Positions 54,168-64,000 of a stretch of 64,000 nt of DNA are shown one piece after another. Where the stretch lies: positions 1 through 64,000 of the forward strand of contig NZ_PQSU01000007.1 in the NCBI RefSeq assembly GCF_002920615.1, read 5' to 3'. The notes below the pieces were generated by a model. That model was not told the origin of the DNA. It saw only the letters and a list, made by a program, of their open reading frames with translations, and did not search any database. Positions within the stretch are counted from its first letter, which is position 1. Every line of letters starts with the position of its first letter. This DNA is from Streptomyces sp. Ru62. Its GTDB lineage: Bacteria > Actinomycetota > Actinomycetes > Streptomycetales > Streptomycetaceae. The position numbers were made by a program, and so were the translations under genes.

Positions 54168-54923
54168 ATGACAACGATCACGACGCGCACGGTCGAGTAT
54201 CCGGCCGACGGTCTGACGATGACCGGGCACCTCGCGCTCCCGGCCGGTGCCGACCGCCGTCCCGCGGTGCTGCTCGGACCGGAGGGCATGGGGCTCAGCG
54301 ACGTCGAGCGCCGCCGGGCCGACGCTCTCGCCGAGCTGGGATATGTGGCGCTGGCCTTCGACCTTCACGGCGGGCGCTATCTGGGTGACCCCGAGGAGAT
54401 GCTGGCCCGTTGCATGCCGCTGCTCGCTGATCCCGACCGGATGCGGGGCATCGGTCATGCGGCGCTCGACGTGTTGCGCGCCGAACCGCGGACCGACCCC
54501 GACCGGATCGCCGCCGTCGGGTACGGCACCGGGGGCGCCATCGGGCTGGAACTCGGGCGCGACGGCGTCAACCTGCGCGCGATCGGGACGGTCAACGCGC
54601 TGACCACGGGCCGACCGGGCGAGGCGGCGCGCATTCGCTGCCCGGTGTGGGCCGGGGTCGGGTCGGAAGACCCGATCATGCCGCCCGCACAACGGGCCGC
54701 GTTCACCGCCGAGATGCAGGCCGCGGGCGTCGACTGGCGCCTCGTGGTCTACGGCGGCGCCTTGCACGCCTTCCACCACCCGCCGGTCGACCACCCCGTG
54801 GTCCCCGGCGTCGGCTACCACCCACGGCACGCGCAGCGAGCCTGGCGCGACGTCGTCGACCTGCTCTCCGAGTGCCTGCCCGTGACGGAGGATCCGGTCA
54901 GTCCGAGCTCGGCCACCCGCTGA
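54168..54923 (+). CDS. Dienelactone-hydrolase-like protein lacking the nucleophile
   Basis: The 251-residue protein has the dienelactone hydrolase fold, with GPEGMGLSD near 37 (the Glu that aids the nucleophile), Asp168 in GSEDPIMP and His200 in GGALHAFHHP. The nucleophile elbow, normally G-x-C/S-x-G-G, reads GYGTGG, so Gly120 replaces the nucleophile. A hydrolase role is thus uncertain despite the intact Asp and His. ATG at 54168; it stands alone between the LysR gene and treY. Confidence 0.82.
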   Translation: MTTITTRTVEYPADGLTMTGHLALPAGADRRPAVLLGPEGMGLSDVERRRADALAELGYVALAFDLHGGRYLGDPEEMLARCMPLLADPDRMRGIGHAALDVLRAEPRTDPDRIAAVGYGTGGAIGLELGRDGVNLRAIGTVNALTTGRPGEAARIRCPVWAGVGSEDPIMPPAQRAAFTAEMQAAGVDWRLVVYGGALHAFHHPPVDHPVVPGVGYHPRHAQRAWRDVVDLLSECLPVTEDPVSPSSATR

Positions 54924-55055
54924 CCAGTGCTTACCGGTCGCCGCGGCACATTTCTGGCGTGTCGGCGTACGACCGCCCGCGCGCGGCCATCCGGAGGGCA
55001 ACCCTCCGCCGAGCTGCCGCGCGCCCCACTCGCCCGCTGGGCCGGCCCGGCGCCC

Positions 55056-57425
55056 TCAGTCCTCCGCCACCCGTTCCAGCAGTGCCACCGGCAGTCGGTC
55101 CAGGAGCTCCGCCACGGAAGCCTGGCCGGTGAACTCCCGGCCCGGGACGAGGACGTCCGCCCAGCGGCCCGGCGGGAGCGGCAGACGGGTGTCCCGCCAC
55201 CCGCCCGCCTCCGAGAGCCGCAGGGACAGCCGGGTCACCACCGTGACCACCGATCCGGAGCGGGCGAACGCCAGGCAGTGGTCGGCCGCCGGGCCCTCCG
55301 CCGTCAGCGGGTCGTACGACGCGCCCGCGCCGAAGGCCTCCGGGCGCCGGGCGCGCAGCCGCAGCGCCGCCGTCGTCAGCGCGTCCTTCTCGCCGGGCGC
55401 CTCCGGCGGGTACGCCACCGGCCGCCGGTTGTCCGGATCCACCAGCGCCCGGTACTCGCCCTCCGTGCCCTGGTACACGTCCGGCACCCCCGGCATCGTC
55501 AGATGGACCAGCGCGGTGCCGAGGACATTGGCCCGCACGTACGGCTCCAACGCCTTCCGGAACGCCGCCACGCGCTCGCCGGGCGGCCCGCACGGCCCGG
55601 CGGCGACGAAGGACGCCACCGCCTCCTCGTACGGCGGTTCCTGTTCCGTCCAGCTGGTGTACATGCCCGCCTCGCGCACATGCTTCAGCAGCGCCTGCTG
55701 GACCCGTTCCTCGTCGGCCGGTCCCAGCCCGAAGACCGTCTGCCAGGCCGCCCAGGCCAGCTGTCCGTCCGGTACGCCCTCCTCGGGCAGGGTCACCTCG
55801 GCGAGCAGTTCCGCCCAGCGGTCCGGGCACTCGGTGAGCACGGCCAGCGCGGCGCGCACGTCCGCGCTGCGCTTGGTGTCGTGCGTGGAGACGACCGTGC
55901 CGGTGAGCGGCCAATCGCGCTGCACGCGCGCGCAGTACGCGTGGAACTCCTCCGCGGACACCCCCGGGCTGCCCGGGTCGCCGCCCACCTCGGTCGCCGA
56001 CAGCAGCGGCACGTAGCGGTAGAACGCCGTGTCCTCCACTGACTTGGCACGCAGCGCCGACGCGGTCTGCGCGAACCGGGTGCGGAACTCCACCCGGTCG
56101 GCGTGGTCCGGCGCCGACGGGTCACCGGGCGGCTCGACCAGCAGCCGGCGCACGACGCCGACGGCCTCGGCCTCCTCGGGCACCACGAAGGCCAGCCGGG
56201 CCTCCTCGGCGGCCCCCTCGGTGATCACGGCAGACGCGTCACCGGAGGCGTACGGCCGGTAGACCCGCATCCGGACGAGCAGCTCCTCCACGGCCGTCCG
56301 CAGTGCCCAGGGCGCGCGGTCGCGCAGCGAGAGGTCGGGCGAGGCGGCGCACAGCCGGGCCGCCACCCGGGTGAGCCGGTCCGTCTCGGTGGCCAGCTCG
56401 TGCGTGAGCACCTTGTACGCCGCCCGCCGGACCGTGGCCTCCCAGTTGCCGCCCCGGTCGGTCTGCGGGGCCGCGAAGGCCCGGTAGCGGCCCAGCAGTT
56501 CGTACGCCCCGGTACGGTCCGTGAACAGGCCGTCGACGTGCCGCAGGGCGTCGTAGCCCGTGGTGCCCGCGACGGGCCAGGAGGCCGGCAGGTGCTCGCC
56601 GTCGGCCAGGATCTTCTCCACGACCGTCCAGCGCCCGCCGGTCGCCTCGTGCAGCCGCGCGAGGTAGCCGTCGGGGTCGGCGAGCCCGTCGGGATGGTCG
56701 ATCCGCAGCCCGTCGAACACGCCCTCCGCCAGCAGCCGCAGGATCGTGCCGTGCGTGGCGTCGAAGACCTCCGGGTCCTCCACCCGCACCCCGATCAGCT
56801 CCGAGATGCTGAAGAACCGCCGGTAGTTCAGCTCGGTGCGGGCCAGCCGCCACCACACCGGGCGGTACCACTGGGCGTCCAGCAGCCGGGGCAGCGGCAG
56901 GTGCTCGGTGCCGGGGCGGAGCGGGAAGGCGTGGTCGTGGTAACGCAGCACATCACCGTCGACCACCAGGTGCGCCGCCTCGGAGCCGACCGGGCCGCCG
57001 AGCACCGGCAGCAGCACCCGGCCGCCCTGCGCCTTCCAGTCGATGTCGAACCAGCGCGCGTACGGCGAGTCGGGTCCCTCGCGCAGCACCTCCCACAGGG
57101 CGGGGTTGTGCCGGGGCGCCAGTGCCATGTGGTTCGGCACGATGTCCACCACCAGGCCGAGGCCGTGCTCGTGCGCCGTGCGCGCCAGCGCGCGCAACCC
57201 CTCCTCGCCGCCCAGCTCCGCACGCACGCGCGTGTGATCCACGACGTCGTAACCGTGCGCGGAGCCCGGGACGGCCTCCAGGACGGGGGACAGGTGCAGG
57301 TGCGAGACGCCGAGCGACGCCAGGTACGGTACGGCCGCTTCGGCGGCGGCGAACGGGAACGCGGGCTGGAGCTGCAGCCGGTAGGTGGCCGTGGGCACCC
57401 CCGGTCCGGGTCGCGCAGAAGTCAT
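55056..57425 (-). CDS. treY: Malto-oligosyltrehalose synthase
   Basis: The 789-residue GH13 enzyme isomerises the reducing-end glucose of maltodextrin to form a trehalosyl end. Blocks are VPTATYRLQLQPAFPF at the start, VDIVPNHMALAPRHNP near 95, nucleophile GLRIDHPDGLADP near 240, acid/base VVEKILADGEHLP near 265 and VVSTHDTKRSADVRA near 520. Length is normal. ATG at 57425 has no clear ribosome site. TreY feeds TreZ (46722-48467), and GlgX (58440-60551) lies just upstream on the same strand. Confidence 0.95.
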   Translation of the reverse strand: MTSARPGPGVPTATYRLQLQPAFPFAAAEAAVPYLASLGVSHLHLSPVLEAVPGSAHGYDVVDHTRVRAELGGEEGLRALARTAHEHGLGLVVDIVPNHMALAPRHNPALWEVLREGPDSPYARWFDIDWKAQGGRVLLPVLGGPVGSEAAHLVVDGDVLRYHDHAFPLRPGTEHLPLPRLLDAQWYRPVWWRLARTELNYRRFFSISELIGVRVEDPEVFDATHGTILRLLAEGVFDGLRIDHPDGLADPDGYLARLHEATGGRWTVVEKILADGEHLPASWPVAGTTGYDALRHVDGLFTDRTGAYELLGRYRAFAAPQTDRGGNWEATVRRAAYKVLTHELATETDRLTRVAARLCAASPDLSLRDRAPWALRTAVEELLVRMRVYRPYASGDASAVITEGAAEEARLAFVVPEEAEAVGVVRRLLVEPPGDPSAPDHADRVEFRTRFAQTASALRAKSVEDTAFYRYVPLLSATEVGGDPGSPGVSAEEFHAYCARVQRDWPLTGTVVSTHDTKRSADVRAALAVLTECPDRWAELLAEVTLPEEGVPDGQLAWAAWQTVFGLGPADEERVQQALLKHVREAGMYTSWTEQEPPYEEAVASFVAAGPCGPPGERVAAFRKALEPYVRANVLGTALVHLTMPGVPDVYQGTEGEYRALVDPDNRRPVAYPPEAPGEKDALTTAALRLRARRPEAFGAGASYDPLTAEGPAADHCLAFARSGSVVTVVTRLSLRLSEAGGWRDTRLPLPPGRWADVLVPGREFTGQASVAELLDRLPVALLERVAED

Positions 57426-57681
57426 GGGAAGCTACGTACCCCGCTCGCCGTCTTTCGTGTCATCGACCTGTGCCCGGATCACGCACGCGTGTCCGGCGCC
57501 GAGCGCTGGGGGCGGCGGGGAAGCGGGGGCGGTGCGGTCCGTGGGACGCCCTCCGCCGGGTGACCGGCCTGCCGGGACCGCTGCTGCCGCGCGGGTCCCT
57601 CCCGGGGCGGCTGCCGGCGACGGCCGTCCGGTTCGGCCGTGTGCCGCCGTCCGCCCGCCCCGGCGGTTCCCCGGCACGGTC

Positions 57682-57837
57682 CGGCCGACCGGTGGCGGCC
57701 CCGCGTTGGGCCAGGTGGCCCGGGGGCTCCTGGCGGGGTGGCTCGCGGACCGGCACGGCCCGGCCGACCGGTGGCGCGCCCGCGTTGGGCCAGGTGGCCG
57801 GGGGACCGCCGGTGGGGCGGCTCGCGCACCGGCACGG
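57682..57837. repeat. Imperfect 79-bp tandem duplication
   Basis: Copies start at 57682 and 57761 with CGGCCGACCGGTGGCG and share GCGTTGGGCCAGGTGGCC and CTCGCG-ACCGGCACGG blocks, with scattered substitutions and small indels. Confidence 0.8.
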
Positions 57838-58281
57838 GCAGCGGAGGGCGGTGCTCGCCGACGCGCCCGCCGTGGCCTCTCTCGTCGCCGGGTACGTCAC
57901 CGGGCAGCCTGCGCCCGTCCTGGCCCCCGGGGGCCGCCGTGGGCGCCATCGCGGCCCTCGCGGGCACGCCGGCACGCACGCGGCGGGCCTGCCGCGGAGT
58001 GCCACCGGTGCCACCGGTGCCGCCAGTGCCACCGGTGCCGCCGCGCCGCCCAGCGCGTGAGCCGGATGGCCGAGCACCGCGGCCAGGCCGCCGAGTGCCA
58101 GGCCGAGGACGCCGTGTCCGCTCTCCACCGGACAGCCACGGCCCCCACGCCCCAGGCGGACGCGGCGGCAGCCCGCGTGCACCCCGGCGTCATGGGCGCT
58201 CCTGCCTCACCCGAGGCGGCCCGCGCGGAAGCGATGCCCGAGCCGCCCGGCCCCGCCCATGCGGACCGGGGCAGCGCACGC

Positions 58282-58337
58282 GTACAGCGCCTACGCCGGC
58301 CACGCGCGCGTACAGCGCCTACGCCGGCCACCCCGCG
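58282..58337. repeat. Two 28-bp tandem repeats
   Basis: GTACAGCGCCTACGCCGGCC plus AC starts at 58282 and again at 58310, followed by GCGCGC in the first copy and a diverged end in the second. It lies about 100 bases after the glgX stop. Confidence 0.8.
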
Positions 58338-58439
58338 CCTACGTCCCGCGCACCCGACACGCGCGCAGGGGCACAGGCGAGCGACCCCTACGCGCGCGTG
58401 AGTGAGACGGCTGTCCGCGGTGCGCGAACCTCACGACCG

Positions 58440-60551
<2,112 letters not shown>

Positions 60552-60749
60552 GGATACGACTCTCCCAGGTGTGCCGTCCGCCGTGGGCCGCCTTGGCCCC
60601 GAGTCTCGTCCGAAAGTGAGGCAACCTCCCGTGGCTCGCCCGCCCTCTTATCCAGTGACCAGTGCGCACGGCGGTTCTGGTACCCGCCGTACGCCGAACC
60701 AGCGGGGCAGATACGTACTCCCGGGGACCAGGGGGAGTAGGGGGAGAAT

Positions 60750-61562
60750 GTGCGTGAGACAGTCCACCGCCATCTGGGCAAAGTACTGACCGGTGCGGCC
60801 CTCGCGGCGGCGGGGACCGCCGCGATGGTCGCGGTCACCTTGCCGGGCACGGCGGGAGCGGACGAATCCGGAGGGGCCGGCGGCGGCACGCGGGCCGCGC
60901 GGCAGGCCGGGCAGGACCCGGACGCCGCGCCGCCCGGCGTCGTGGAGCAGGCACCGGCCGAGGAGAAGCAGGGCACGGGCCGTGACCCGCTCACCGACGA
61001 CGAGTTGCGGCGGGTCGAGAAGATAGCCGCGGCGGGACGGCTTTCGGCCACGGCCCGGGACGTCGACGGCGACCGCGGACCGCAGCGGCTGAGCGTCGAC
61101 CTCGCCGAGCCGGAGGCCGCGGAGGCGGACGACCCGGACGCGCCCCGGCGCGCGGACGTGGCCTTCTACGACTACGAGAACGACACACTCGTCACCAGGA
61201 CCGTCAACCTGAGGACCGGGGAGGTCGAGCGGACCGGCACCCAGCGCGGCGTCCAGCCGCCGCCAAGCCGCGCCGAGAACGCCGAGGCGGCCCGCATCCT
61301 GATCGCCGGCCCGCTGGGCGCGGGACTCAGGGCGGACTACAAGGACGCCACCGGCAAGGAACTCGCCTCACCGGACCAACTGGAGCTGAGCGGAGGGATC
61401 TACGAGGCCTCGCCCGGCGCCCAGCCCGCGGTGCTCGACAAGTGCGGCGTCCACCGGTGCGTGCGGCTGTTCTCCAAGGTGCGCAACGGTCCGTGGATCG
61501 ACACCAGGGACCTCGTGATCGACCTGAGCGCCCGCAAGACCGCCGCCCTCGACCGCGGCTGA
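60750..61562 (+). CDS. Secreted protein resembling the D2/D3 domains of copper amine oxidase
   Basis: The 270-residue protein has a signal peptide (hydrophobic about 12-38). Its mature part resembles the N2 and N3 domains of copper amine oxidases: PLTDDELRRVEKIAAAGRL near 80, an RRADVAFYDYENDTLV block near 133, TGEVERTGTQRGVQPP near 155, and a second unit ending VRNGPWIDTRDLVIDLSARK near 250. The next gene encodes only the catalytic D4 domain, so the pair together make up a whole enzyme. GTG at 60750 after GGGGAGAAT. The domain match is from remembered family sequences and needs a profile search. Confidence 0.75.
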   Translation: MRETVHRHLGKVLTGAALAAAGTAAMVAVTLPGTAGADESGGAGGGTRAARQAGQDPDAAPPGVVEQAPAEEKQGTGRDPLTDDELRRVEKIAAAGRLSATARDVDGDRGPQRLSVDLAEPEAAEADDPDAPRRADVAFYDYENDTLVTRTVNLRTGEVERTGTQRGVQPPPSRAENAEAARILIAGPLGAGLRADYKDATGKELASPDQLELSGGIYEASPGAQPAVLDKCGVHRCVRLFSKVRNGPWIDTRDLVIDLSARKTAALDRG

Positions 61563-61615
61563 CCGGCCGCCGCCCGACCTTCACACCCGTACTCCGGTAA
61601 GGGAGTCACCTCTTC

Positions 61616-62962
61616 ATGCCCGAGAAGCACCTGTCCGGCGCGGTCCGGCCGCGAGGCCTCGGCCGCGCCGCCCGCACGACCGCAGCCGTCGGCGTGTCCC
61701 TGGCCGCGCTGGCCGCCGGCGCGACGACCCTCGCCGGTCCGGCCGCGGCCCGGCCGGGGACCGCCCCGGCCGCGGCGGCCCCCGGCTGCAGCACCGCCTA
61801 CACGATCGAACAGAAGCTCACCACCGGCACGACCTGGCGGATGTGCTGGCGCTACGACAGCAAGGCCGGCCTCGTCCTGGAGAACATCTCCTACCAGCCC
61901 AAGGGCGAGGCCAAGCCGATCAAGGTCCTCAACAGCGCCAGACTCGGCCAGATCCACGTCCCGTACGACGACGGGAAGCACGAGTACTACGACCTGACGG
62001 GCCAGGACTTCGCCCAGGAGCTGATGGAGCTGTCGCCCGGCGAGTGTCCCGGCGGCACCATCAAGACCGTCAAGGTCCCGGACGGCGACCCGCGCCACCC
62101 GAACGTCAAGGGCCTGTGCACGACCACCCGTTCGCGTGGCCACGCCTACCGGATGCACGACCTGTTCCAGTCGGGCAGGACCTACCAGCAGCAGGGCAAG
62201 GACCTGCTGGTCTACACGGTCAACCAGGTCGGCTGGTACGAGTACATCACCGAGTGGCGCTTCCAGGACGACGGCACGATCAACATGAACGTCGGCGCGA
62301 CCGGCAGCCTCTCCTTCGAGGACTACAACGCCCAGGACGGACGCGGCTGGCCCATCGGCAAGGGTGCCCGGGACTACGCCACCAGCCACAGTCACAACGT
62401 CTTCTGGCGGCTCGACTTCGGCCTCGACGGCTCGTCGAAGACGAAGGTCGAGCAGTACGACTCCACCGTCAGCGCCCCCGCCGGACGGGAGGGCCCGACC
62501 GCCAGGACCACCCGCACCAAGATCGGCAAGGAACTCGCGGGCGACTACAAGACCTACCGCTGGTGGCGGGTGGTCAGCGCCACCGGCAAGAACAAGGACG
62601 GCCACGCCCGTTCCTACGAGCTGGTCCCCGGGCCGACCACCAAGTACCCGGGCCGCAGCTTCACCAAGCACGACATGTACGTCACCGAGTACGACAAGTG
62701 CGAGCTGTTCGCCAGCAACAACCCGACGTGCGCGACCGGCCACCCGAAGTCGGTCGACAAGTGGGTGGGCGGCCAGGCCCTCACACACCCCGTGGTCTGG
62801 GTGAACGTCGGTTTCCACCACATCGCCCGGGACGAGGACCAGCAGCCCATGCCGGTGCACTGGCAGGGCTTCTCCATCGCCCCGCGGGACGTCACGGCTA
62901 TGAATCCGCTCACTCCGAAGGAGCTGGCATGGGAGAACGGACACTGGGAATGGCGTAGTTGA
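61616..62962 (+). CDS. Secreted copper amine oxidase catalytic (D4) domain protein
   Basis: The 448-residue protein has a signal region up to about residue 46 and then the catalytic domain of copper amine oxidases, which turn primary amines into aldehydes, ammonia and peroxide using copper and topaquinone. The likely base is Asp126 (HEYYDLTGQ), the topaquinone Tyr is Tyr208 in WYEY (usually NYDY/NYEY), copper ligands are His258 and His260 in SHSHNVFWRLDF, and a third His is in GFHHIARDEDQQPMPV near 405. Spacing of Tyr to HxH (50) is normal. The D2/D3 domains are missing here but seem to be encoded by the gene 53 bases upstream. Confidence 0.85.
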   Translation: MPEKHLSGAVRPRGLGRAARTTAAVGVSLAALAAGATTLAGPAAARPGTAPAAAAPGCSTAYTIEQKLTTGTTWRMCWRYDSKAGLVLENISYQPKGEAKPIKVLNSARLGQIHVPYDDGKHEYYDLTGQDFAQELMELSPGECPGGTIKTVKVPDGDPRHPNVKGLCTTTRSRGHAYRMHDLFQSGRTYQQQGKDLLVYTVNQVGWYEYITEWRFQDDGTINMNVGATGSLSFEDYNAQDGRGWPIGKGARDYATSHSHNVFWRLDFGLDGSSKTKVEQYDSTVSAPAGREGPTARTTRTKIGKELAGDYKTYRWWRVVSATGKNKDGHARSYELVPGPTTKYPGRSFTKHDMYVTEYDKCELFASNNPTCATGHPKSVDKWVGGQALTHPVVWVNVGFHHIARDEDQQPMPVHWQGFSIAPRDVTAMNPLTPKELAWENGHWEWRS

Positions 62963-63079
62963 GCACAGCAGCCGGGAAACCGGACCTGTCCATCCGGCTG
63001 CACCGCCGACCGCTCGCGGAGTACCCTTCCTTGATCGTTGAGACGGGAAAGGCCCGGGGGAGCGGAAGGCGGTGCACGG

Positions 63080-64000
63080 GTGGGCTCGGGAGGGCTGGAG
63101 CTGCCTCCTGGTGACGAGGGTCACGAGGGGAACTCCACAGACGTCCCGCCCGGCGCGGTGTCCCTGGCCCGGCCGATGGACGCGGGTTCCATCGGTCCGG
63201 AGCTGGACTGGGACGCCGACGCCTGGCGCGAGGTGCGCACCCGCGCCCAGCGGGCCGGCCGGGCCTACATCTGGCTGAACCTCGTCGAACAGCGGCTGCG
63301 CGCGGTCGTGGCGGCCGTGCTGCGGCCCATCTACGAACCCGTCCACGGCGACGAGTGGGTGGTGGCGGCGGCCGGGCCGGCCGGGCAGGAGTGGGTGCAG
63401 CGCGCGGTCGCCGTCCGCGAGGTCAGCCGCCGCAAGGGCTACTTGCTCGACCCGGCCGACGACAACGTGCTCAGCTTCCTCACCCTCCCCCAGCTGCGCG
63501 AGCTGGTGGTGCAGCACTGGCCGTGTTTCGAGCCGTACTTCGACGAGCGCCGGGACCTCGAACTCGCCCTGGACGAGCTGGAGGTCACCCGCAACGTGGT
63601 CTCCCGCAACCGGGCCCTGTCCGAGGCGGTCCTCAGCCAGGCCGAACGGGCCTCCGCCCGGCTGCTGGAGATGCTCGGCGCGGGCGGTGACGTCCCCTCG
63701 GCGCGCCGGCTGCCCGTCGACGCGGTCGAGGACCTGGTCGGCGACCGGTACGCCGACGTCGTCGCCGTCCACGCCGACCGGGTGCGGCTGCTGCGCCAGT
63801 TCCCGGCCGAGGACATCTTCGGTGGCGCCCGCCGGCTCGACGCCATCGGCATCGGTCTGAACCTGCTGGTGCAGAACTTCTCCGGGCGGCGCCTGGTCCG
63901 GCTCGCGGAGAGCGGCTGCCGGGTACGGCTGCTCTTCCTCAACCCGGCCTCCAGCTCGGTCAAGCGCCGCGAACGCGAACTCGGGATGAAACGGGGCGAA
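63080..64000 (+). CDS. SAV2148-type HEPN-domain protein (5' part only)
   Basis: The frame from GTG 63080 runs open to the window edge, giving the first 307 residues. It starts M-GSGGLELPPGDEGHEG and includes RAYIWLNLVEQRLRAVVAAV, PCFEPYFDERRDLELALDEL and GIGLNLLVQNFSGRRLVRL. I recognise it as the Streptomyces SAV2148 family HEPN-domain protein. HEPN domains are often RNases or nucleic-acid-associated; the R-x4-6-H motif is not evident in this part. No signal peptide. The 3' end is outside the window. Confidence 0.8.
   Translation, partial: MGSGGLELPPGDEGHEGNSTDVPPGAVSLARPMDAGSIGPELDWDADAWREVRTRAQRAGRAYIWLNLVEQRLRAVVAAVLRPIYEPVHGDEWVVAAAGPAGQEWVQRAVAVREVSRRKGYLLDPADDNVLSFLTLPQLRELVVQHWPCFEPYFDERRDLELALDELEVTRNVVSRNRALSEAVLSQAERASARLLEMLGAGGDVPSARRLPVDAVEDLVGDRYADVVAVHADRVRLLRQFPAEDIFGGARRLDAIGIGLNLLVQNFSGRRLVRLAESGCRVRLLFLNPASSSVKRRERELGMKRGE

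Larger units (their letters stand above)
57426..58439. other. 1-kb intergenic region between glgX and treY, repeat-rich
   Basis: This is the longest gene-free stretch in the window. Open frames exist on both strands but their composition is that of GC-rich noise (Arg/Pro/Gly), without ribosome sites or recognisable domains. It contains a 79-base imperfect duplication (57682-57837), a run of GCCACCGGT-type 9-mers near 58000-58050 and a 28-base repeat at 58282-58337. It may be a decayed gene, but I cannot identify which. Confidence 0.6.

Noticed and set aside
57385..58401. Several 140-340-codon frames in the glgX-treY gap
   Set aside because: Composition of random GC-rich translation, internal repeats in several frames and no ribosome site or domain.

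Overview
The window looks like a Streptomyces chromosome segment. GC content is very high throughout, GTG and TTG starts are common, and several hallmark genes are present: a four-gene conservon (cvnA-D), a geosmin synthase, a subtilisin-inhibitor (SSI) protein, a gamma-butyrolactone-receptor-like TetR regulator with a TTA codon, SpoIIE-type phosphatase and Spo0M homologues, DUF6230/DUF6114 membrane proteins, and the start of an SAV2148-type gene. I see no rRNA, tRNA, CRISPR array, insertion sequence or prophage. About 57 genes are supported.

Layout. 0.2-8.3 kb: an MNIO (DUF692) enzyme, a PTH2-type peptidyl-tRNA hydrolase, a small ABC exporter pair, a zinc-ribbon microprotein, a lipoprotein deacetylase, a Rieske-FAD oxidoreductase and PPK2. 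8.4-11.9 kb: a likely bicarbonate unit (secreted peptide, beta carbonic anhydrase, SulP transporter) ending at a strong hairpin, then a stomatin-like protein. 12.1-18.2 kb: ZapE-type ATPase, a RibD-like reductase, a conserved small protein, murC, msrB and a GAF-SpoIIE phosphatase. 18.5-26.4 kb: a compatible-solute (OpuA/OpuC-like) ABC transporter whose binding protein is separated from its ATPase and permeases by an oppositely oriented conservon. 26.5-34 kb: an atypical histidine/aromatic ammonia-lyase homologue, TerB, an ArsR-like regulator, a short TatA, Spo0M, DUF6114/DUF6230 and secreted proteins. 34-44.4 kb: a membrane-anchored AA10 LPMO, the TetR regulator, an ARMT1-type phosphatase, a P450 and alpha/beta hydrolase operon, geosmin synthase, a multicopper oxidase and a PDZ protein. 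44.5-60.6 kb: an M24 peptidase, an APH-fold pseudokinase, and the glycogen-to-trehalose enzymes treZ, treY and glgX, interspersed with FHA, SSI, M14 carboxypeptidase, dihydrolipoyl-dehydrogenase-like, LysR and dienelactone-hydrolase-like genes. 60.7-64 kb: two adjacent secreted proteins that together reconstitute a copper amine oxidase, then the partial SAV2148-type gene.

How the genes work together. GlgX debranches glycogen, TreY converts the glucan end to a trehalosyl unit, and TreZ releases trehalose. With the OpuA-like importer this gives the window an osmoprotection theme. The carbonic anhydrase and SulP genes are translationally coupled, which suggests bicarbonate handling. The P450 and hydrolase genes are coupled to each other and diverge from geoA, but a shared product is inference only.

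Most unusual points. (1) A copper amine oxidase appears split into D2/D3 and D4 polypeptides, each with its own signal peptide. (2) A conservon interrupts the Opu locus. (3) Several proteins have conserved folds but altered catalytic motifs: the ammonia-lyase, the APH-like protein and the dienelactone-hydrolase-like protein. (4) Tandem repeats lie immediately after gene 3' ends, and in two or three cases the repeat unit contains the gene's own stop codon. (5) A perfect 15-bp inverted repeat lies in the promoter region upstream of the carbonic anhydrase operon.
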